From the NCBI GenBank assembly GCA_007026445.1, contig VDMD01000004.1, positions 744,001-808,000 of the forward strand: a stretch of DNA of 64,000 bases, written 5' to 3'. The notes under the pieces are model-generated. The model saw only the letters and a list, made by a program, of their open reading frames with translations, did not search any database and was not told the DNA's origin. Positions 42,742 to 54,700 of this stretch are shown one piece after another. The stretch comes from Schizophyllum amplum (lineage: Eukaryota; Basidiomycota; Agaricomycetes; Agaricales; Schizophyllaceae). Each line of letters starts with the position of its first letter. The stretch's first letter is position 1. A program made the translations under genes and the position numbers.

Positions 42742-44610
42742 GTGCAAGTACGCGGACAAGGTCGGGATCAGTGATCAGCAAACAGGGCGGCGCGTTCTGG
42801 GGTCTGACGCCCATTTTATATTCGTAACCGTCGCGCGCGCATGTCAAGCCTCGAGGCCGGTCGTGGCAGCCGCATGCCCCCGTCCTGTCGCGTCTGAGTC
42901 GCGTCCCAGGTGCGCAAGGCATCCTCGAGAACGAGGAGTGCGCCTGCGCGGAACAAGTGCAGTGATAATCCTGCTTTCAAACCTGAGTATCGAAACCCGG
43001 AGCCTTGCAACCTTCATCTCCCTCCAGAATGAGACTGCGCAAATGGATTGCAAATATTAGAATAGTACGTGCGTGAAGGAGAGAGTGGTTTGTTTGTATT
43101 ACAGCTGTGGAAAGAGATAAGGTCAATTATACGCGCCCATCAGGCGCCTACACCTATGTTACTTTGAGGCCTCGAAAGTATCGTAAGCATGTACTGCTGT
43201 GCCCCAAAACAATTGGTGTCGGGCTTTGCTTTCAGTAGGAATTTAGCAGGAGGCAGCGCCGTACTGAAGAGAGTGCAGTTGTCAGTCTAAGATAAAGAGA
43301 CGCGCCGACAAAGAAACGCACCTTGGCAGCCGCCATGAGACCCATGAGCACAGAGAGGGCGGAAGGCACGGAGAACCTGGAGCCTCCGCTGTCGGCAGCG
43401 TACCAAACGGAGCCCGGCTCCTGAGCGAGCAACTTGGTCGACGATGAATTGCGCCCACCTCACTCACAAACAGGTTATCATGGGGAGAGATGGGACATGG
43501 AGTCTGGAGAGATATCGGAGAGCTGGGAATAGCCGGTGTGATGCTGTGGTTTTGCCTGAAGAGTTTTAGTGATGATACACGAAGGACAAAGACGGATTCC
43601 CGGGTGTAGTAGCAGCGAAGAGAGAGGTGTAGAACGTGTCGAATAGCGCCAGGACAGGAAAAGAATACGTGTAGCGCCATTATCGTTCCGAAAGCGAGCT
43701 GCACTTGCTCGTCCCGAATCAGCATGTTGCACCGTCGACCACGCGACGCGCGTTCCGTCCAACATTTGCTCTTCACAAAGCGTCGTCGATCCTTCACGCG
43801 AACCTGACGGAAAGCCAGGCACCAGACTCCAGAATGCCTGAAGATGGCGAACCTGCCCGCAAGGTGAGACCCGTTGGAAGGCGAGCCTGAGAGAGGCCGA
43901 AGGAACGACCGTCGCGAACGAGTCGCGACATGAAGCTTTGAAGTCCCTGCGGATCGGCGTCGGTTTCTGTGACGCTCGTGTCGGGCGACGCGCGAACAGG
44001 TGTGGGCGGCCATGAGAGTCCGCATAAACCAGAGGCCCAGATTCGTGAGAACACAACGTGAAAGATCCATCTCGAGACTTGGCGCGCTCCGTTGCTGCGC
44101 AACATATATCGTCGCAAGGTCGTCCATTCTGGCCCGAGCTGCTTGCCAATGCATAAGCGAAAACCAACATGGGCGCACCTGAAGGCCCAACTGCCTCGGT
44201 CTGTTGGCGCGCCACTTCGCAATCTGGGTTACTTTATGATGTATAGGTCACTCCTGTGGGTCAAACGAGAGACGAGGCCAGTGGACGGCAAGTTTGCCAC
44301 AGAGACAGCAGAGAATATGGCTGCTGGCGGTTCCGACGTCCGTACGGTGCAGATTCAAATTGAAGTTGGCGCACGTGACAGACAGAACAGGCCGGTTGCA
44401 AACAGTAAACAACAAGGCCCTTTTTCGTTCTGCTTTCGCATTGTTGCTCGTGCACGGCGGAAATACTGCGATAAACATCAAATGTCCAACTCCGTTTCTA
44501 GCGCAATGGCGGTGGACAAGTCTCCTGGCAGGAAGTCGTGCGTGTACGACCGCTTTGTTAGCATATATGCTGACCTTGAGCCCAGTTCCCGCGCCCACTC
44601 AACTGACACT
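42742..44610. other. 1.9-kb divergent intergenic region with uncertain small gene
   Basis: Upstream of both the coiled-coil gene (-) and the RBM39-like gene (+). Long open frames occur on both strands (up to about 300 codons at 43282-44190 minus and 44092-44610 plus). They are Arg/Ser/Cys-rich with no motif, splice logic or folded pattern, and are treated as chance frames in GC-rich DNA. The only plausible coding piece is at 43243-43450, listed separately. Confidence 0.5.
43243..43450 (-). CDS. Possible 3' part of a small membrane protein gene
   Basis: Two exons joined by a 54-nt intron (donor GTGCGT, acceptor CTTCAG) read SSSTKLLAQEPGSVWYAADS, then SRFSVPSALSVLMGLMAAAK, then YGAASC and a stop at 43243. 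The middle looks like one short hydrophobic helix. No in-frame ATG is present immediately upstream, so the 5' end is missing or needs an unseen exon (ATGTCCCATC at about 43499 is a candidate). No family recognised. Confidence 0.25.
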
Positions 44611-46525
44611 ATGCGGACTCGCAGGTCGCATCGCTCGGTCTCGAAGGACAGGAGCGACCGGCGGCGCAGCCACCGTGATGACGAGAGCCGCCGTCGCAGT
44701 CGCAGCCCCGGCAGTGAACGCAGTAACAGAGACAGGGACCGTTCACGCGAGCGACGCCGTGAACGGGACAGGGATCGCGAGAGGGAACGCGAACGCGACC
44801 GTGAGCGGCGTCACCGAAGCGACCGTGACCGCGACTATCGAGACCGGGACCGGGACCGTCGCGACGACCGCGACAGACGGCGCAAACGCGATGACGAGGA
44901 CGTCGATCGGGATGTGAAGCGTAAAAAAGAAGATTCACCGCCTCCCCCTCCAGGAGCCTTGCCCCCTCTGCGCCGCGACAGCCCGCCGCCGCGCCGGCGT
45001 GACTTCGACCGGCGTGACCGTCGGCGGGGTCCTCCCAGCCCAAGGTACGTACGTATGGCTTTTGCGTTGTACCTGATTGCTGACAGCGAACTACAGGCGG
45101 CGCACACCACCACCGCAGGTTGATCCCTTCGACGAAGATGCTCCGAACGCTCAGGACTCGGAAGCTCGATCGGTCTTCGTGTCGCAGCTTGCCGCGCGTC
45201 TAACTGCTCGCGATCTAGGGTACTTCTTCGAGGACAAGTTGGGCGAGAACACTGTGATGGATGCCCGGATTGTGACAGACCGCATCTCCCGCCGGTCGAA
45301 AGGGTGCGTACGGGTGCTGCTGCGTGAGCCTCATCTAATCTGCTGTGTAGTATTGGCTATGTCGAATTCCGTACCGTGGAACTCGTCGACAAAGCCCTGG
45401 ATCTGTCCGGGACAGTGGTCATGGGCTTGCCCATCATGGTTCAATTGACTGAAGCTGAGCGAAACCGTCTTCATGCTGGTGACGGAAACCTCAACCTTCC
45501 ACCGGGCGTCAGCGCGCCCCAGGGTGGTGCAATGCAGTGAGATCTTCACGTATCTCTTCAATCGGCGTGCTTACCTCTTCGCAGGCTTTATGTCGGCTCC
45601 CTACATTTCAATCTCACGGAGGCGGATATCAAACAGGTGTTCGAGCCATTCGGCGAATTGGAGTTCGTAGACCTTCACCGCGACCCGACCACCGGCAGAA
45701 GCAAGGGCTACGCATTCGTGCAATATAAACGCTCTGAAGACGCGAGAATGGCGATGGAACAGATGGAAGGCTTTGAGCTGGCAGGTCGTCAGGTAAGGAA
45801 ATGTCCGCGGGGTTGGTCAAGCCTACAGTCATTGATCATCTTCGCAGTTGAAAGTCAACACAGTCCATGATAAGGGTACTGTTCGTTATACGCAAACGGA
45901 ATCACTCGATGACTCCGGCGGTGATTACATGTTCCACTCTCGTTGCTGAGCGATCACTGACGACCTTTGTAGGCGGTAACTTGAACGCAGCATCACGTCA
46001 AGCGCTAATGCAGAAACTTGCTAGGACCGATTCCGCTCCCCTCTTGCCAGAACCCATGTACGTTTGCTACTATTCTGGGCGAAATCGGTGCTCACTACAT
46101 CATACAGCGCCCGTCCTAACATACCTCAGACTATGGAATCGCGATCTGTTTTGCTCAAGAACATGTTCGACCCTGAAGAGTGCGATCTTCGCATACCTTC
46201 TATAGGCCCTACTGACCACTTCTCGTAGGGAGACCGGCAATGACTGGGACACAGAGCTCGCTGACGATGTTAAAGGCGAATGTGAGGGCAAGTACGGCAA
46301 AGTCCTTGCGATCAAGGTTGAGAAGGAGACACAGGTCAGTCTTTTCGTATTGTCGTATGTGATGGCATCGTTCATCCCCTTCCTTTTCAGGGCGAGATCT
46401 ACGTCAAGTTCGACAGCGTCGACTCGGCGAGGAATGCAGTCCAGGGTCTCAACGGTCGCTGGTTCGGTGGCAAACAAGTGTCCGCCGCCTTCATCTCGGA
46501 CGCCATTATGCAAGCGCACCAGTAG
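44611..46525 (+). CDS. RBM39/Rsd1-type splicing factor with RS domain and three RRMs
   Basis: U2AF-related splicing factor that bridges 3' splice-site recognition proteins in the nucleus. The N-terminal 140 residues are an RS/RD-rich domain of alternating Arg-Asp, Arg-Glu and Arg-Ser (RERERERDRERRHRS), then Pro-rich DSPPPPPGALPP. RRM1: SVFVSQLAARLTARDL with RNP1 KGIGYVEF. RRM2: QLYVGSLHFNLTEADI with RNP1 KGYAFVQY. The third is a UHM-type RRM: KYGKVLAIKVEKETQ, EIYVKFDSVDSARNAV and LNGRWFGGKQ, with the Arg-Trp-Phe loop that binds ULM peptides. The SVLLKNMFDPEEE motif before it is diagnostic of the RBM39/CAPER group. About seven introns; the ATG at 44611 is chosen because the RS domain begins at once, and the frame above it looks like chance. 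Stop 46523-46525. Confidence 0.93.
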
Positions 46526-47133
46526 ACTTCATGCTTGGTTGCGCTGCGTGCTAGTTGCTGAATATTCGCACGCCAGACACGACCCTTGACGCAAACTCTT
46601 GTCCTTTGTTTTACAGATCCTTCCTTGCCCGAATCCGGACTCGCGCCATCAGGCAGGTCGTTCCGTTGGCGTTCCCGTATCTTTGTTCCCTTCTTCGAGA
46701 TAACTTTCGCATATAGATCACTCAATAAACCTATTGTGGCTTGATGTGTTGACTTTCTTTGAAGTGTTGGGTGTCTTGGCGTTCGTCTATCGGTACGTTA
46801 CTTTGAGACCCTTGTCCATTATAGCAAGCCATCGTTCTCTTCTTTTTGCAGTGTGAGGGTAGACCGTGCCGTAGTCCTACTTGATACTCAAGGATGTTGA
46901 GAGCCTCGCGGCCTATTTCTGCTGTGGTTTGCGGCGGGGGCGCTGTGCTGCGCGCGCAAGAAGGCGCCGAGCCATCTGATGTTGGAGTTCAGGTGATTGG
47001 AGGCGTGGGAAAGCAACAACAATGCCTCATTGAGCGTAACCACGAGTTGGTCCCGTTCTCCTCTCGCCTCCTGCCCCCACTCCCCGTACGCTTTAGGCCC
47101 CGCGCCGCTGCCCCCTCCAGTCCTTGTATTTAT
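46526..47133. other. 608-bp intergenic region
   Basis: 3' UTR of the RBM39-like gene and promoter of the TVP38-like gene. A CT-rich tract near 47055-47120 precedes the start codon. No gene is seen. Confidence 0.5.
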
Positions 47134-49231
47134 ATGGCATCTGCATATCCGGCATATGCTGCGCGCAACAACAGCTACGGGCCGACCGACCATCATACCC
47201 ACCCTACGACAATGGCGGCGGCGCCAGCCCGTACGCCCGCAAGGATACCCGTGTAGACGTCCCCATCGCGCGGACGCCCAGCCCCACGCCGAGCGAGGAG
47301 CGCGAGTTGAAGAGTGGCGTCTTTGACTGGAAGACCATGTCCAAGTGGAGGTTCTGGATACGGAAAGAGTGGACGTGTGCGTGCATCATCTACGCGTTTG
47401 TGAATGGCGAAGCTGACGAGGGAGCGCGCAGGGTACTACGTGGCCTTTGTCATCGTTATGGTGCTATTCGGCCTCATTACAATCTATCACGACCAAATTG
47501 TTGAGTGGATGCGCCCTCTGGCGGAGTTCCTACGCGACGAGTGCGTGGTTGGCATCCCCCACGATAGACGCCTTTCTGAGAAAATTCCCTAGCCTGTCCT
47601 ATGGATGGGTCATACCCATCGCTGTGCTTTTCGTCATCTCCTTCCCACCGGTGTGTACCGTTCCCGCCTTTACCGAGAGATCGGGCTAAAGTCTCCGCGA
47701 ATAGCTATTTGGCCACGAAATTGTAGCTGTGCTGTGCGGATTAGTATGGGGGCTGTGGATTGGATTCGGCATCGTGGCTGCCGGTACATTCATCGGCGAG
47801 GTTGGCAACTTCTAGTCAGTCGCTCTTGCTTGTTATCGGTTCTGCATGCTAATGTGGATCCTTTGCAGCGCTTTCAAGTATTGCTGTCGAGCTCGCGGTG
47901 AGAAGCTCGAGCGCACAAAGATCTCCTACGCATGCCTCGCTAAAGTTGTTCGCGATGGTGGCTTCAAGATTGCGCTCATAGCTCGTCTAAGCGCCATCCC
48001 CGGACACTGTACGTACTGGCAATTATGCTCCTTCGACGGATGCTCACCCGCTCACGCAGTTACAACGGCGGTCTTCTCGACCTGTGGTATGGGCATCATC
48101 GTGTTTTCCCTCGCTGCACTGCTCTCCATGCCCAAACAATTGATCACTGTCTATCTGGGTGTCATCCTTGACCAGGCGTCGGAAGGTGCGCCGCCAACGG
48201 GACAGTCCCTCACCTCGCTGACTTTCGCTATAGGTACACAGACGAAGGAGTCCAAGATTATCAGCGATGTCGTGCTGGGCGTTACGGTCGTCTTGACATT
48301 CGTCGCCATGTGGTATATCTACCGCCAGATGGGCAAAGTTAAGCCGCAGATCATCTACGAGCGTCGTAAGGCGAGGTATGTACCGCGGCAACTGTGCGTA
48401 GAGACCCTAATACTCATGATCACAAGACAAGAGAAGATGATGCGCGCCGTGTCTGAAGGCGGGCCCTACAACAATAGCAACTTGTCTCACCAAAGCTCCC
48501 TGTCGCTCAGCGACGAGAGTGGCATCCCTCTCACGTCGCCGCGGGCGCAAGGCTATCCCGCATCTGTGATGACGGCACCTAGCAGCAGCACCGTCGCCCT
48601 CGCTGCGCCCCAGCCGTACCACCAATACGGCAACATGAATGGGTCCACGATCTCACGCGAGAGAATACCGACTTACAGACAGGACAGCGGCGGGATCAAC
48701 GGATACGATACTCAGGGCCTCCGACACACAGCGCCGCGGGAGAGTATGGATAATGTCGCTTGGGATATGGGCGTGCGTCGACAAGACGCGTACGATCCGC
48801 ATCGCCCGCGCTATAACACGCCCTACGATACATCGCTTTACCCACTTGACACGGACCTGCACCACAGGCGGACTGCATCGCCATCGCGTGGCTATGTTGG
48901 GCCAGAGATGGCGCAGACACCGACGCAGCCGTTGTCGTCCCCATACCATGCTACGGTGCCGCGCCGCCCGTCGACGCCCGACCAACTGCCGTCGCCTTTC
49001 GATGACCCCCCGGTGACGCCGCGGCACCGCCAGCGGCATGCTACGGATCCTGACGACCAAACGCCGGAGTCGCCCTTCGCGGACCCGTCGCCGGCGCCGT
49101 GGCGCGGGCAGGACCTAGCGCATGCGCAGGAAGAGACATACGCGTCTTATCATACGGCGCGCGAGCCTTCCGCCACCGACGCGTCTCGTCAGCAGTCTCC
49201 ACCCCCGCCCGCGTACACCGTTAGTAGGTAA
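47134..49231 (+). CDS. TVP38/TMEM64 (VTT-domain) membrane protein
   Basis: Multi-pass Golgi/endosomal membrane protein of the DedA/VTT superfamily, in which members scramble or move phospholipids. After KEWTWYYVAFVIVMVLFGL come the conserved block WVIPIAVLFVISFPPLFGHE, VWGLWIGFGIVAAGTFIGE, then YCCRARGEKLERTKISYACL, the signature FKIALIARLSAIPGHFTTAVFS with the G-x-x-F-T motif, and two more helices (IIVFSLAALLSMP; VVLGVTVVLTFVAMWYIY). The C-terminal third is a disordered Ser/Pro/Thr-rich cytosolic tail (PFDDPPVTPRHRQ; SPFADPSPAPWRG). The natural start MASAYPAYAARNNSYGPTD at 47134 is one base out of frame with PSYPPYDNGGG: near 47190 GACCATCA would have to be GACCCATCA. About six introns. Stop at 49231. 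Confidence 0.9.
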
Positions 49232-49954
49232 CGCTTCGTCTGTTCTGTGAATGACTCCCTCAACGGCCTGTATCTATCCCGGTATCCTACAGTCTACTAT
49301 ACATAACTCGGACGGATAGCATCTCCGCTGCACTGACTCTGCGTGTCCCAAGTAAGTATTAGCTCCTACTGTCATCCATGTATACAGCTTCGGTCGTTCG
49401 TTGACGGACATTGGCTTGGAATGCCTGTGTATATGCAGGGCTTATTGTCTTGTTATTAGTAGGCTGAGCGACATCACTGCATTCCAGAGATCGTTGGGGT
49501 ACGCCTGGGGTACGCTGTCAAAAGGTCCAACTCGGAGTTCAAGCTCAAGGTCTGCAGGGCCGCGCTCTAGTGTAGCCTTAGGAGAACGTGTGTGATGCCT
49601 CGAGCCACTGGACGGACTTCTGGGATAAGTCGTGTCTGATGCGCATCAGTCTGAGCCTCGAGGATAGTCGAGCGGAAAGCATGAACTAAGTACGGCTCAA
49701 GCACCTTTCTTAAACTTTGTAGGTATCCTTAGCCGCCAGAGTATGCTGGGGACATCATGCGAAATGATTGTACAGCAAGGCGCGGTCGTCAAGTTTAAGG
49801 TTGAACTTGTGGGTCCAGGCTTGTTTGCTCCTATCTGGGCCACGAGATTTCCACGTGCATCGATTGCATATATATCCTCGAGCCGGACCGCCTGTTGACG
49901 ACGACCTGCACGTCTTTCTCTCTCATTTCCCACTTTTTGACGACCTGAAGCACG
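49232..49954. other. 723-bp intergenic region
   Basis: 3' UTR of the TVP38-like gene and promoter of Rab GDI, including the TATA element listed separately. Short minus-strand open frames here have no support. Confidence 0.55.
49867..49876 (+). promoter_or_regulatory. Probable TATA box of Rab GDI gene
   Basis: CATATATATC lies 80 bp before the GDI start codon and is followed by a CT-rich stretch (TCTTTCTCTCATTTCCC) of the kind that marks fungal transcription starts. Sensible spacing for a highly expressed gene. Confidence 0.5.
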
Positions 49955-51555
49955 ATGGATGAAGAGTATGATGTGCGAAGTCTCCGCAAAATACTCTGGA
50001 GTCTCCGCTGACATACCCCAGGTCGTCGTTCTCGGCACTGGCCTCACCGAGTGCATTCTCTCCGGTCTCCTGTCCGTCGAGGGCAAGAAGGTCCTGCACA
50101 TGGATCGCAACGACTACTACGGCGGTGACAGTGCCAGTCTGAACTTGACTCAGGTGCGCGACTCGGCAGACGCGTGCTGCAGACGCTCATCATCGACCCT
50201 CAGCTTTACCGCAAGTTCCGCCCCGACCAGTCGCCGCCTGCAGAACTCGGCCGCGACCGCGACTACGCCGTCGACCTTATCCCCAAGTTCATCATCGCCT
50301 CTGGCGAGCTTACGCGCATCCTCGTGCACACGGATGTGACGCGCTACCTCGAGTTCAAGCAGATCGCAGGCAGCTTTGTCTACCGCGATGGCAAGATCTC
50401 GAAGGTGCCCAGCACGGAGATGGAGGCTGTCAAGAGCCCGTTGATGGGCCTCTTCGAAAAGCGTCGCGCGAAGAAGTTCTTTGAGTTCCTGCAGGGCTGG
50501 AAGGACGAGGACGCGACGACACACCAGGGTGAGCAATATTGCGATATTCGATATGTGCAACGCGCTGATCTGTCGGATAGGTATCGACCTCGACAAGGAC
50601 AGCATGAAGACCGTTTATGAGAAGTTCGGTCTGGAGCCGGGCACCCAGGACTTTATTGGCCACGCCATGGCACTGTACCTTGACGATGAGTGCGTACTCG
50701 TGTATAACATACGCACGCATACACTAACGTGCCATACAGCTACATCACCAAGCCCGCACGACCGACGTACGACCGCATCGTTCTCTACACCTCTTCCATG
50801 GCGCGCTACGGCAAGTCGCCGTACATCTACCCCCTCTATGGCCTCGGCGAGCTGCCCCAGTCGTTCGCGCGTTTGAGTGCCATCTACGGCGGTACCTACA
50901 TGCTCGACAAGCCCGTCGACGAGATCGTCATGGGTGCGGACGGCAAGGTCGCCGGCGTGCGCAGTGGCTCGGAGACAGTCAAGGCGAAGCAGGTCATCGG
51001 TGACCCGAGCTACTTCGGTGCGGGCAAGACAGACGTTGCCACGACGCGCACTGTCGAGACTGGCAAGGTCATCCGCGCCATCTGCTTCCTCAAGCACCCC
51101 ATTCCGGGCACGGAGGATGCGGACAGCTGCCAGATCATCATTCCCCAGAACCAGGTCGCCCGTCGTAACGGTATGTTGTCGTTGTTTCGTTATAATGAGC
51201 CCTTTGCTAACTTATATTCAAAGATATTTACGTCGCAATGGTCTCGTCAACGCACAACGTTTGCGCGAAGGATGTCTACGTCGCCATCGTCAGCACGATC
51301 GTCGAGACCGACCGCCCGGAGCAGGAGATCAAGCCCGGCCTCGACCTCCTCGGCCCCATCCACGACAAGTTCGTCACCATCACGCCGCTTTACAAGCCCA
51401 CCACCTCCGGCAAGGAGGACAACGTGTTTGTGACGCAGTCCTACGACGCGACGTCGCACTTCGAGACCGTCGTCGAGGACGTGCAGGACGTCTGGAAGCG
51501 CGTCGTGGGCGCGGACCTCGTGCTCAAGAAGCGCGACGTCGAGGTCGAGGCGTAA
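49955..51555 (+). CDS. GDI1: Rab GDP dissociation inhibitor
   Basis: Extracts GDP-bound prenylated Rab proteins from membranes and recycles them through the cytosol; essential for secretion. Start MDEEYD is followed by an intron and then [18 protein letters not shown], the dinucleotide-fold signature, [35 protein letters not shown], and [20 protein letters not shown]. The Rab-binding block [20 protein letters not shown] with [16 protein letters not shown] is complete. The C-terminus includes [19 protein letters not shown] and [19 protein letters not shown] and ends VEVEA at 51555. About 450 residues, normal for the family. Introns: six or so. A TATA box is placed 80 bp upstream. All motifs are intact. 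Confidence 0.97.
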
Positions 51556-51783
51556 TGGTGCTCGCCCCCGTTCATCGATGATACCATGTTCATGTCCTTT
51601 GCTTCTGCACTCATCACGTTACGCCTCATATAACGCTTAGTCTATCATTTCTCTTATGTAGTATAAGGACCAAAGAAAGAAGTTGGATTGTAACATTTAT
51701 CTGAATCCCCTGGTCTCGATTGCAAAGAAAACCTCAGTACGGCGTAAGTATCAAGGACTGGGAAGGCTAACTAGGACTTCTAC
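51556..51783. other. Convergent 3' intergenic region
   Basis: Short AT-rich gap between the stops of GDI (+) and RAV1 (-); 3' UTR only. Confidence 0.55.
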
Positions 51784-54700
51784 CTAGAAGAAGGCGCTCA
51801 TGTCGAATTCGGGGACCGATACGTCTTTCTTCGCCGACTGCATGAGACTGCCCAATCCAGCTTTGCGGGCTTTCAGGTCGACGTCCGCCTCGGTCTTCTT
51901 CTGTGATGGGTCCTCTGGTATGGGTTCCGGAATGGCCGGTGATGTCGCACGAGGTGTGGACCCAGAAGACGGTATGTCCATGTCGATGATCATGGAGGAT
52001 TGCCGTTTATGCGGGGCACTGTGATGATGGAACAGCGAGCGCTGCGCAATTGGGCTCGACGGTCGCTTGTCCTCATCTGCCCCGTTCGCGGGTTGTCTAT
52101 TCTGTATGGGTGCAGAAGGCCGCTCGAACGACCACGAACGCACAAGGTCGAGAGCGAGAACATGGCAACCTACGAGGGCGTTAGAGTCAGCAGACAGTTG
52201 CCAGGAGTTGCCTGTTCACACATACCCATTCTCGAGAACACGCGTGCGATCTGTAGTACAAAGTTGAACTCGAGACGGCCCGATATCTCGCTCGCGCCTT
52301 TTGCAGCCTGCAGTGTCTTTGACCGCAGCTGCGCGAAAAGGAGCGCGAGGCTAGTATCGTCGTAGTGTGGCTCGCCGATCTCGTCCACCAGGATATCGAG
52401 CTCTTGTGAGAGCTCTTGCAGTGGTGTCTGCCACCAAAATCGTCAGCAAACAAACAAAACGAACGTAAAGGTGTAGGAACGCACTACGAGTATGCGCACG
52501 GCAAGGTCTCTGCGATGCAAAAGCCAGAAGGCCCAGCCGCCCAACCAGCGGTTGCCCTCGCGGAATGCCTTCGGGAGCACGGTGTTGTTCAGAATGTCGC
52601 GCAGTACTGGCCCGTCGTTGCTATTCTCGACGATGCGTGTCAATGTCACCGCCAGCTGGAAGTCGTCCAGTTGTTTGACGCATACGGCAACGGCATCCTT
52701 CAGTGCGCCGCCGAGCAGAAAAAATGCTGCCGCGTATTCTGCAGCCTGTGAATGAGCCCAGTGCGCTTTGTAACAGGAAAATAGGACGAACCGAAGCGGC
52801 GCTTGCTCAGCAGCGCATACGCATTCTTCAACGCCGCCGTCCGCCATCGCGCTTCTCCAAAATCATGTGACAGAAATTTGAGCATGACTGCCTGTTCTTT
52901 ATGCCACGCAGCCTGCCTCCACAGCCCCTGCACCAGCTTCACTTTGCCCAGCGCGAAGTAGAAGAGTGAGCACGCGACCGGGTCGCGGTTCTCGCCCGCC
53001 ATATACTCGTTGCGAGCAATGACCTCCATCTCGCTGCGCTGAGGGTGGTCAGGATCGACTTTCATGGGCGAGACCGGCTTAAGGTGCTCACCAACGCATC
53101 CTGGGATGTCAGCCATATAGGTACTCCCAGCGCGCGCGCGTCGGCCCAGGTCATCTTCCCGTCACACGCAGCCTTGCTTGCGTCGAGGAGCAATTGCTGA
53201 CACTCGCTATGGTACGCCCATATCATGTCTCTATATCGCAATCGTTCCCGGCGTCTCGGGAGTGAGGGTACGGGGCCGGATGGATTGCTCGGTCTTGACG
53301 CACGGCTGTTGTGGATGTAGAAGGAGCGCATGGAAATAAGATATCGTAAACCATTTGAGTCAAGTGCGCGGCGATGTTCGTCTATCTGGATGACTGTCAC
53401 TCGCGGTGTAGATCGCGACGCAGTCTAGTACACACCTCAAGCGTCGTCTGAACGAGGACTACGAGATGTGCTCGCTCGCTGAATGTAAGATATGGTAGAG
53501 GGTCTCTCTCTAGGGCATCCAACAGTCGCGCCACAAGCTTGCGAGAAAAGCCCTCTTCCTCCGCGCCGCTGCAAGTAGATATGAGAGTACATTACATTTC
53601 GGGGATGCCCTACGCACTCATCCACAAGGTTGTTCTCGTTGAATAATATTGTATACCGCTTTTTCTGCATCGCTCCCTGTTCGTTATGTCAGTCCCCTGT
53701 TCGAAGCCATATACTGCAATCCACACATGTTCCGGGGACTGGCCTTTCCTGAGAAAACGTTCTAAAGGCATCTCCGTATGCCACAACACCTCCCCAGGCT
53801 TCCGCCGCTCGAAGTCCTTTGCCAAGTTGACGATGATCTCCTTCACAAGCTCCACTTTGTCTGCGCACCGTCAATAACACATACCCTTTCTTCAATGACT
53901 ACGTACCCCATAACAAGCATTGCAGCAGCATCTGTGGGTGATAGTCTGGCAGCGGCCCATTCTGCCGCGCCGCGTACTCGAAAAGCGTCTCGTCCCTCCC
54001 GCCCCCGGCTGCTTGCGCATACAGCAGCATCTGGTGCCCCGCACCGACAAGCAACGCGCCGTCCGCTAGCCAGATGGAGTCGCTGATCGGATGCGGGATG
54101 AAGTTGCCAATCTCGACCCGCCAGCACATCGCCCAGCCGGGGCCCTCGTCGAAGTAGGTCATGCGCTGCTGGCAGAGCAGCTCGACATGGTGGAGGAACC
54201 CGACGGCGAGGATGGATTGCATGTCTGGCGTCGCAGTCCAGTCGAGATCGTTGATCCGGTCGCTAAATTATACGATGGTGAGCATGCAACTGCTCGAGGA
54301 TCACAGGAAGTATGCAGCTGAGTATTCAACACACCTAAACACTCGCCGGAACTCGAGTCCTGACGCGAACTCGGATTCGTGTGAGTCCCATATCGTCAGC
54401 TCCTCTCCCCCGTCGGTGGGCGCAACTGCGAAGCCATCAGTCTTCGTCGCACGCAATTGCACTGACACAAGCGCACTCACTCAATGCAGTCTTCTTCGCG
54501 CTACTGCAGCGCGCCTTCGTGATACCCCTGCGCCCTGTGCGCACGGCGCCTGTGCAGCGCCAGCCGTGCGTCTCAGGCGCCTCGGGAACCCAGAAGTTCA
54601 GATCGCCCGCGTCAGACACGCTCAACAGCACGTCGTGTTCCATCCAAGGATGCCCAAGGCCCCATGCCATCGGGTCGACTTGCCGCACGAGCGCAGGCGG

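Noticed and set aside
43282..44190. Open frame of about 300 codons on the minus strand
   Set aside because: Arg/Ser/Cys-rich, no motif, no splice logic, and a second equally long frame overlaps it; typical chance frame in GC-rich DNA.
44092..44610. Upstream extension of the RBM39-like gene to an earlier ATG
   Set aside because: The extra 173 residues show no conservation pattern; the RS domain starts directly after the ATG at 44611.
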